A stretch of 6,211 nucleotides of DNA from an uncultured Prevotella sp. (lineage in GTDB: Bacteria > Bacteroidota > Bacteroidia > Bacteroidales > Bacteroidaceae), in contig OMVH01000038.1 of NCBI GenBank assembly GCA_900314365.1, forward strand, positions 1 to 6,211. The letters are read 5' to 3'. The notes beneath the pieces were generated by a model, which was not told the origin of the DNA, searched no databases, and was given only the letters and a program-made list of their open reading frames with translations. Positions 1 to 5,029 of this stretch are shown here, piece by piece. How positions within the stretch are numbered: the stretch's first letter is position 1; each line of letters starts with the position of its first letter. Both the position numbers and the translations under genes were made by a program.

Positions 1-90
1 GGCTCTCTCGATATTACCAAATGCATCACCTTAAATCTCTTGCTGTTTCTTATAAATTGCTGATTATCAATAATAGTATTTTATCTCAAC

Positions 91-129
91 AAAAAAGCGA
101 CGAAGTCGGGAGCTCGTCTGCCTCGACGA
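91..129 (-). terminator. Possible terminator with alternative stems
   Basis: Read on the minus strand, a GACGA segment (118-114) can pair with TCGTC (103-99). The sequence then continues GC followed by six T (96-91), which resembles an intrinsic terminator. A smaller hairpin, CGAC-TTC-GTCG (108-98), lies in the same place. An upstream TCGTC (129-125) could pair with the same GACGA and so compete. The stems are only 4-5 bp, so this is a weak candidate. If real, it would end transcription coming from the operon about 290 nt after its last stop codon. Confidence 0.3.
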
Positions 130-220
130 AAATAGGTATCCGTCAGCAAGACGCTAACACTCAGAAAGAGCATAAGCGGTTGAGGAATTTGAATTAGACC
201 AATAGTTAGCTGTAGTTTAA

Positions 221-265
221 TCCCTTTGGTTGGGTGACCTTTGTGGCCGCCCGCGACCAAAGGGA
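221..265. repeat. Perfect 10-bp inverted repeat, 25-nt loop
   Basis: TCCCTTTGGT (221-230) is exactly complementary to ACCAAAGGGA (256-265). The 25-nt interior is GC-rich and offers further pairing, for example GGG (232-234) with CCC (250-252). Neither side has a clear T-run for its strand, so it is not a textbook intrinsic terminator. It lies about 150 nt downstream of the last operon stop and may stabilise the 3' end of that transcript. A protein-binding or mobile-element end is also possible. Confidence 0.6.
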
Positions 266-358
266 AAATAGTTTTGTTGGGGGGTTCCCTCATAGATTGC
301 GAACGGTCACATGGTCCAGCAGACTACCTTCATGAAAGTAGAAGTATCATCAGCATTT

Positions 359-386
359 GGTGCCTTTCTTTTTTGGCAAAGGTACC
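359..386. repeat. Imperfect stem-loop just after the operon
   Basis: GGTGCCTTT (359-367) faces AAAGGTACC (378-386). It forms nine pairs with one G-T wobble when read on the plus strand, or one A-C mismatch when read on the minus strand, around a 10-nt loop. It begins about 30 nt beyond the stop of the 91-aa gene in the direction of transcription. No T-run follows it on the minus strand, so a role as terminator is doubtful. It may be a 3'-end stabilising hairpin. Confidence 0.35.
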
Positions 387-415
387 TGCGAGGCCGCTAC
401 CCGCCTATGCTGATG

Positions 416-691
416 TCAGAGAAAGGAGAAGAGGGCCGCTATGCGGTGCCACAGTCTGCGGCAGGCCGACTCCTTCGGCTTCAGACTTGGTGGCGGATTC
501 TCCGGATACGCGTTGTGAGCCCAGTCCTTGGGGCTGTCAGCCGACGGCTCGCGTGGCATGCAGCCCTTCGAACGACGGTCGAGCTCGGTGTTAATCATCT
601 CCCGGATGGTTTCGAGAAGCTCTAAACGGTCGTCTAAGAACTGCATGTCCCGCAGCTGTTGGTCCGGCTTGTCGGAATTATGTTGATTCAT
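416..691 (-). CDS. Hypothetical 91-aa protein, last gene of operon
   Basis: I do not recognise a family. The protein starts at an ATG 21 nt after the stop of the 67-aa gene, so it is probably cotranscribed with it and with the surface protein. Residues about 11-43 are charged and helix-prone, with heptad-like spacing of Leu, Ile and Met (LELLETIREMINTEL), suggesting a short coiled coil. A Pro- and Ser-rich linker follows at about 47-73. The last 16 residues (ACRRLWHRIAALFSFL) form a basic, amphipathic to hydrophobic tail ending at the stop, which could lie on or in a membrane. There is no signal peptide, so it is likely cytoplasmic or attached to the inner face of the membrane. Overlapping plus-strand frames exist, but position, spacing and start favour this one. 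Confidence 0.65.
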   Translation of the reverse strand: MNQHNSDKPDQQLRDMQFLDDRLELLETIREMINTELDRRSKGCMPREPSADSPKDWAHNAYPENPPPSLKPKESACRRLWHRIAALFSFL

Positions 692-712
692 AATGCTTAG
701 AGAGATTTCGTT

Positions 713-916
713 CTACTCCCAGATGTCGCGAGAGGCGGGCGATGCGCCCCACGGGTTTCTGTCTACCCAGCTGCCGTCGTCATCGCCGTCGAAGCCTGAT
801 TCCGACTTACCTTCGGCCCAAGGTGGTTGCTCAGTACCGGCAAGGATTTGCAGACCTCCATCAAAGTGAATCTTCTCTGTGAGTGGTGCTGTATAAGCTT
901 TCTTACGCATATTCAT
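713..916 (-). CDS. Small Prevotella-type peptide, LAGT motif, W/D-rich tail
   Basis: This 67-aa protein resembles a large group of short Bacteroidetes proteins of unknown function. The group has a basic N-terminus (here MRKKAYTAPLTEKI), a hydrophobic patch ending in an L-A-G motif (LQILAGT, residues 22-28), and a variable acidic tail rich in Trp, Asp and Gly. The tail here holds W33, W50, W56 and W66 and a DGDDDG run at 43-48. It has no Cys, no transmembrane segment and no normal signal peptide. It starts 12 nt after the stop of the large surface protein and is surely in the same transcript. A second in-frame ATG at codon 3 (908-910) could also serve as start. The family resemblance is from memory; the function is unknown. 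The shape of constant head and variable tail is reminiscent of peptide precursors, but no processing enzyme is visible. Confidence 0.82.
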   Translation of the reverse strand: MNMRKKAYTAPLTEKIHFDGGLQILAGTEQPPWAEGKSESGFDGDDDGSWVDRNPWGASPASRDIWE

Positions 917-928
917 AGTGCTGTAGGG

Positions 929-3900
929 TTAAGGGATGATTACTTTCTTGCCGTTCACTACGTAGAGTCCAGAGCTCAGATTGAGAGTTACTGACTCGCC
1001 TGAGCCTAAGGAGGCGTGGTGCATGGTGACACCTGCGGGACTGACCACATTGACGTTGGTGGCTGCTACTGCTGTCACGCTAAGCGTACCGTGGCCCACA
1101 CTGAGCTTCAGGTCCGTGGTGTTCTTTTCGTTTTCTACGTCCTCAATGCCTGTAGTCCAGTCATCGTCGAAGTTGATATCGAAGCCATCCAACTGCTTGG
1201 CACCATTGACCGACGAATGGGCGAAGTAAGCACGGAACGGATAGACATAGACTGCATCATACTTGTCGGCAAGGTTCTTGGAATTGTAGAATCTGCCTTT
1301 GGCGAAATAGAACCAGCCATCTGCTTTCGGCAACTTCTTTCCCGAATAGGAGCCCAGATGGGTGAAGGTGTGAGCTGCTCCGCCTATAGTGCCCTTGGCA
1401 GTCTCTCCCTTGAAGGTGTAGTCACTTCCCATGAAGTTACCGGTCTCAGAGGTTTCCGAAACGGTGGCCTCAACGTCGGAGCCATACTGCTGTACCTCGA
1501 ATGTGACGTCTTCGCCTGCTGAGCCTTTGTCCACTTTTACGACATACGGCGTATTGGGTACAGTGAGATTGCCCGTGAAAGGATGGAACTTGGCTTTGCT
1601 CCAGAAGCTACCACCCTCGTGAGTGTTCTCCTTGTCGATGTTCATGCAGTCGTCCGCTTGCATCTGATAGAGTGTGAAGCTGCAGTTGTCGTTGCTGTGC
1701 ACTCCTTCGCTTACGGAGATGGAGAATGGAAGCACGAGCGTAGCCAGAGTGGCTTTGCCGTTCATCGCGTTCGTAATCTTACGGGTGTAGGCAGCATAGT
1801 TCTCAGTCGGAACCATAATCTTGTAAGGCGAGAAGAACGGTTGCTTGTCGGTGATGACGATGTTCTTGCAGGCTCTGAATCCGCCGCTCTTTGTCTTCTG
1901 CACATAGTTGTCCTCGTCGAAAGTAGTACGCTCAGGGAAGAAAATGAGGCAGTTGGGGTTGAGCACGCTCTTCATGGCCGACATACTCTCCTTGCTCTCC
2001 ACGAGCACAGAGTAGAGATTGGTGTAGTCGAGATAGAGCACTTGGTTGGTCTGTGCGCCCACCTTATTGAGTGCGTCAACCAGAGCTTCTTTCATCATGT
2101 TCACAGTGAGATAGGCCTTCTCGCTCGGCACTTTGTAGTTGGGGTCACCACTGTGACCGGACTCGTAGGCCTCGAAGGTACCGCCGTACATCGGCTTGTC
2201 GGCCTTGGGATCAGTGCCGTCGTCGTAGAAGGTGGTCTCGTAGAGTTTCTTGAGCTGGCATTTGGCATCGTAGTCCTTGACGAGCAGTTGTATGTCCATC
2301 AGGTAGTAAGCGTAGTAGCGATGCTCCATAGCTGTTGTGGGTGCGATGTTGTAGCGGGTCTCGTCGCCGGTCATCAGATAGCACTCCTTGGCTGGGTCGT
2401 TGACTCGGATTTCAATGTTTTCGGTAAACGAGCCGCCCTGCTCTTTGTAGCGCTGCTCTGAATAGGGATATTCCTCCAGGGTGGAAGCAGTGGCAGTAGA
2501 GCCCGCAGCCTCCAGTTCAGCGGCATTGTTGTATTTGTAGGGCACGTTGCCACACATTTCCGTCCGCACCTTGTCGGCAGCGTCCTCATAGCCCGTAGCA
2601 TTGTACTGATTGCCGTCACCATACGTATTATAATAAGGTGACTTCACGAGGAAGTTGCGCGAGTTGCCTGTGGTTCCCTTGCCGTAGGTGTCGTCCATGT
2701 ATTTGCTGGTGAGGTTTTCGAAAGTGAACTTGCACTTCTTGGTCTCACCCACGAAGTCGGAGGGGATATAGAAGAGGAACTGTCCGCCGGCCACCTGGAA
2801 ATCGTTGCTTGTGAACTGTTGGCTAATCTTCAGTCCTTCGGCTTTTGCCGAGTGGCATACGATGTCGAGGGTATTGATGAAGGGGTTGAGCTGCTCCATT
2901 GTGAGGTTGTAGGTGATGAGGGCCTTTGTGCCCTCGGCGAGGCCGGAGATAGTGAACTTCACGGCATCGTTGTTCAGACCGCTGACCTTTGCAGTGGCGT
3001 CCTTGGTGTTGCTGCTCATATTGAAAGTCGACTGCACGCTTTTGCCGTCCGTGCCGTAAAGTTCGAGCTTGAATGCCGAAGGCGTGTAGGCCGGATTGGT
3101 AGTGGAGCTGTTGATGGTGATCCAAGAAGCGAAATTGTTGGAACTACCTTCCTTCTCATAGAAGCCGGCGCGGTCCTCGCTTGTTATGGACAGTATAAGT
3201 TCACCGTACATCACGTGTCCATTACTCAGTGTGAAGGCATTGGCGGCGTTTATGTCGGTAGTGCCGTTGGCGATATATTGCGTGTACTGCTGTCCCCAGC
3301 GGGTGTAGGTGTTTTTTTGCACCGAGAGATAATAGTTTCCGCTTTGGAGTTTGCCAGTCTTGGTCAGTGTCCATGTAGCCCCCTTGCCAGTGGTCCATGT
3401 ACCGTCGGTTTTTAGGTTATAAGTTGTTCTGTACCATTTTGCCGATATGGTGCCCGTTTTCCCATCGTAAGTAACTTTCGAACTGGCAGCCTTCGTACCG
3501 TAGTGTGCCTTGATTTGAGCTCCCGTGATGCGATAGCCCAAGGGTATCGGCTTACCGTTCTGGTTCGTGGTTTCTGTAGGTGTCTCAATGTAATAAGTAC
3601 CATTGCCGAGCGCGTAGTAGAGCTGTCCATCGTTGCGCAGCACCTGAATGTTGCCACTGCCGGCGGTCTCGGGAAGCTTACCGTCTTTGACAGCATCCTC
3701 CTGGTAGAGCCAGTTCTTCGCCGTGAGGTCGATGACATTCTGATAGTCGTAGCTGTAGTAAGTGACGCCACTTTTGGTGTTCGGCTTTATGACGCCTAAG
3801 TCCAGCTTGCCCGTAGTGAAGTCGGTGCCCACCATGTTGACTCCGTCCTGGATTATCTCTGAGGGAGAGCCCGGGACACCTTCAGCCTGGAACTGAGCCT

Positions 3901-4582
3901 CGGCAGTGAAGTAGAGCTCGATGGACTTGATAGTGGCTGCATAGAAAGCATCCTCTTCTCTCCAGAAATAGAAGTAAAGGTTGTTGCCCATGTCAGTCTC
4001 CGATTTGCTGGTACGTTCAATGACGTAGTCCTTTGTCTCGTTCGTACTTCCCATCGTTGCGGTGGAAGCCAAGGCATTGTTGTAGTCGAACGAACTGTTT
4101 GTCTCATACATCCTCTTGTTGATGCTCCCTATATCGAATCCACCGTAGCTTTTTTTGCCGTTCATGTCGTTGAGCAGCACCATGCGGTAGCCCGTGAAGC
4201 GGTAGCCCTTGGGCAGAGAGATGCTCATGTGGGTGGTGACAATGCTGCCACCCATCACAACATAAAGATTCCTGTCCTTGTCGAGCCGAATGTTCCCTGC
4301 GGGGTCTTTGAGCACTCCACTTGACGTGAGGTCAGGCTTGTCCGAGACATGCAAGGCCAGTGGAAGCTGTTTGTGGCGCCAAAGGGCCGACCAGCCTCTT
4401 TCGAATCCTGCCTCATTATCATAGGTAAGCGCCGCGATGAGATTGCCTGAAGAAGGTGAGATGGTTACGTTTTGACCGTAGGAACTCAGTCCATACAGGG
4501 AGGCCAGGCACGTCAGAATAGCCACGCCGAACGTGGATATCCGAGAGTGCCTGCCAAATGTCCTAAAAATCAGATGTTTCAT
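929..4582 (-). CDS. Large secreted surface protein with T9SS-like C-terminal tail
   Basis: The protein is 1217 aa, exported, and probably displayed on the cell surface. Residues 1-36 form a signal peptide: basic start, hydrophobic core about 15-33, likely signal peptidase I cut at SYG|QN. Two related modules follow. Residues 96-134 and 310-357 each carry a G-N-I strand, an L-Y...G turn and P-x-G-Y-R-x-T-G (LPKGYRFTGY and IPLGYRITGA). Residues about 910-960 contain TDKQPFFSPY and LATLVLPFSI, blocks familiar from large Prevotella and Bacteroides surface proteins of unknown function. The last ~75 residues, after TTGIEDVENE, form a beta-rich domain ending GLYVVNGKKVIIP, like the sorting tail of T9SS cargo. 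No catalytic motif is evident, so adhesion or glycan/host binding is a guess. The ATG at 4582 is preferred over an in-frame TTG at 4615, because that TTG lies within the probable -7 promoter box. It is the first gene of a three-gene operon. Confidence 0.95.
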   Translation of the reverse strand: MKHLIFRTFGRHSRISTFGVAILTCLASLYGLSSYGQNVTISPSSGNLIAALTYDNEAGFERGWSALWRHKQLPLALHVSDKPDLTSSGVLKDPAGNIRLDKDRNLYVVMGGSIVTTHMSISLPKGYRFTGYRMVLLNDMNGKKSYGGFDIGSINKRMYETNSSFDYNNALASTATMGSTNETKDYVIERTSKSETDMGNNLYFYFWREEDAFYAATIKSIELYFTAEAQFQAEGVPGSPSEIIQDGVNMVGTDFTTGKLDLGVIKPNTKSGVTYYSYDYQNVIDLTAKNWLYQEDAVKDGKLPETAGSGNIQVLRNDGQLYYALGNGTYYIETPTETTNQNGKPIPLGYRITGAQIKAHYGTKAASSKVTYDGKTGTISAKWYRTTYNLKTDGTWTTGKGATWTLTKTGKLQSGNYYLSVQKNTYTRWGQQYTQYIANGTTDINAANAFTLSNGHVMYGELILSITSEDRAGFYEKEGSSNNFASWITINSSTTNPAYTPSAFKLELYGTDGKSVQSTFNMSSNTKDATAKVSGLNNDAVKFTISGLAEGTKALITYNLTMEQLNPFINTLDIVCHSAKAEGLKISQQFTSNDFQVAGGQFLFYIPSDFVGETKKCKFTFENLTSKYMDDTYGKGTTGNSRNFLVKSPYYNTYGDGNQYNATGYEDAADKVRTEMCGNVPYKYNNAAELEAAGSTATASTLEEYPYSEQRYKEQGGSFTENIEIRVNDPAKECYLMTGDETRYNIAPTTAMEHRYYAYYLMDIQLLVKDYDAKCQLKKLYETTFYDDGTDPKADKPMYGGTFEAYESGHSGDPNYKVPSEKAYLTVNMMKEALVDALNKVGAQTNQVLYLDYTNLYSVLVESKESMSAMKSVLNPNCLIFFPERTTFDEDNYVQKTKSGGFRACKNIVITDKQPFFSPYKIMVPTENYAAYTRKITNAMNGKATLATLVLPFSISVSEGVHSNDNCSFTLYQMQADDCMNIDKENTHEGGSFWSKAKFHPFTGNLTVPNTPYVVKVDKGSAGEDVTFEVQQYGSDVEATVSETSETGNFMGSDYTFKGETAKGTIGGAAHTFTHLGSYSGKKLPKADGWFYFAKGRFYNSKNLADKYDAVYVYPFRAYFAHSSVNGAKQLDGFDINFDDDWTTGIEDVENEKNTTDLKLSVGHGTLSVTAVAATNVNVVSPAGVTMHHASLGSGESVTLNLSSGLYVVNGKKVIIP

Positions 4583-4612
4583 AGAATAGGTTGTTGATGA
4601 ATAATTCTGTTG

Positions 4613-4620
4613 CAAAATTA
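4613..4620 (-). promoter_or_regulatory. -7 box of the surface-protein operon
   Basis: On the minus strand the sequence reads TAATTTTG, an exact fit to the Bacteroidetes sigma-ABfr -7 consensus TAnnTTTG. It is 30 nt upstream of the ATG at 4582, giving a short leader of about 25 nt without a Shine-Dalgarno sequence. About 19-21 bp further upstream no TTTG -33 element is present. Instead the proximal copy of a three-fold direct repeat begins there. This suggests a promoter that depends on an activator. Confidence 0.6.
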
Positions 4621-4642
4621 GGCATTTACGCGTTGCACCCCG

Positions 4643-4712
4643 CTATCACAATCGTTCAAATATCTATTAATATCATGCAAATTACAATAATACGACCTAT
4701 CAATATCGTTCA
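4643..4712. promoter_or_regulatory. Triple 16-bp direct repeat, probable activator site
   Basis: Three similar 16-mers lie in the same orientation: CTATCAcaATCGTTCA (4643-4658), CTATTAatATCATGCA (4664-4679) and CTATCAatATCGTTCA (4697-4712). Copies 1 and 3 agree at 14 of 16 positions; copies 2 and 3 at 13 of 16. Start-to-start distances are 21 and 33 bp, about two and three helical turns, so all copies would face the same side of the DNA. Copy 1 lies where the -33 box of the minus-strand promoter should be. A 21-bp period of direct half-sites is typical of AraC-type and LytTR-type activators. The repeats are seen directly; the bound protein is inferred. Confidence 0.6.
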
Positions 4713-4741
4713 TGAATAAGAGCGAATTCATTGAGCTTCAT

Positions 4742-4838
4742 AGGATTAGTAGTGATATATATGCTGTCTACTTAGAGCTAAGGATAGTAGATGGTATCAC
4801 TAGGATAACATGTATCCAGTCTTAAACTGCATAGGATA
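4742..4838. repeat. Four AGGAT repeats upstream of the TPR gene
   Basis: AGGATT (4742), AGGATA (4781), AGGATA (4802) and AGGATA (4833) occur on the plus strand, with start distances of 39, 21 and 31 bp, roughly whole helical turns. The third copy forms part of a small dyad, GGATA-ACATG-TATCC (4803-4817). The cluster ends about 60 bp before the -33 element of the TPR gene promoter. The motif is short and the region AT-rich, so chance occurrence is possible. If real, it would be an operator for the plus-strand gene. Confidence 0.25.
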
Positions 4839-4898
4839 TGGGGTGGGCATGTGTGGAAGTTCTGCTATAAAATGTTGTAAAAAAGTATAGAAGAATCC

Positions 4899-4929
4899 TT
4901 GTAAGTATGAAATAAAAAGATTAATTTTG
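4899..4929 (+). promoter_or_regulatory. Promoter of the TPR lipoprotein gene
   Basis: A TTG at 4899-4901 is followed after 20 bp by TAATTTTG at 4922-4929. This matches the Bacteroidetes -33/-7 pair (TTTG and TAnnTTTG, about 19-21 bp apart). The same octamer marks the divergent operon. Transcription would start near 4935, leaving a leader of about 80 nt before the ATG at 5019. That leader contains a short overlapping reading frame. Confidence 0.6.
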
Positions 4930-4945
4930 CGGTAAAGATAGTGGA

Positions 4946-5029
4946 ATGCCAACACGGAATACTCGTAAAGAAACAGAGATCCTAAACTATTATCCACATC
5001 ACAAAATTTATCGGCAACATGCAAAGTAA
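4946..5029 (+). CDS. Possible 27-aa leader peptide overlapping the TPR start
   Basis: An ATG soon after the predicted transcription start opens a 27-codon frame (MPTRNTRKETEILNYY..., ending QHAK). It stops with TAA at 5027-5029, eleven bases inside the TPR gene, which is in another frame. It is basic and hydrophilic with no signal or membrane segment. If translated, it would couple or hinder initiation at the ATG of 5019. Frames of this length arise easily by chance, so this is only a candidate. Confidence 0.2.
   Translation: MPTRNTRKETEILNYYPHHKIYRQHAK

Larger units (their letters stand above)
1..415. other. Left flank without a supportable gene
   Basis: I see no convincing coding sequence here. 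A minus-strand frame of 70 codons (81-293) starts with ATG but has no recognisable domain, and a perfect inverted repeat (221-265) lies inside it, which suggests non-coding DNA. Another frame is open on the plus strand from the left edge to a stop near 197. It could be the tail of a gene outside the window, but I recognise nothing in it. A possible minus-strand ATG at 24-26 leaves only eight codons before the edge. The stretch is best read as the 3' flank of the minus-strand operon. Its structural elements are listed separately. Confidence 0.5.

Noticed and set aside
1..26. Possible minus-strand gene start (ATG at 24-26) leaving the window
   Set aside because: Only eight codons are visible and no clear promoter box precedes it.
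81..293. Minus-strand frame of 70 codons that could extend the operon
   Set aside because: It has a 122-nt gap from the previous gene and contains the perfect inverted repeat at 221-265 and a terminator-like T-run near its end. A remnant of a real gene cannot be excluded.
324..341. Near-palindrome CTACCTTCATGAAAGTAG
   Set aside because: 16 of 18 positions are symmetric, but it is isolated, has no sensible RNA loop and lies downstream of the operon rather than near a promoter.
241..625. Two overlapping plus-strand frames of 117 and 104 codons
   Set aside because: They are antisense to the 91-aa operon gene, mutually overlapping in different frames, and have no family resemblance.
1016..1522. 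Plus-strand open frame of 168 codons
   Set aside because: Antisense shadow of the surface-protein C-terminal region.
1583..2461. Plus-strand open frame of 292 codons
   Set aside because: It is antisense to the well-supported surface-protein gene, has no recognisable domain and reads like reversed codon bias (many V, L, H).
2819..3415. Plus-strand open frame of 198 codons
   Set aside because: It lies wholly antisense to the surface-protein gene with no domain or start signal of its own.
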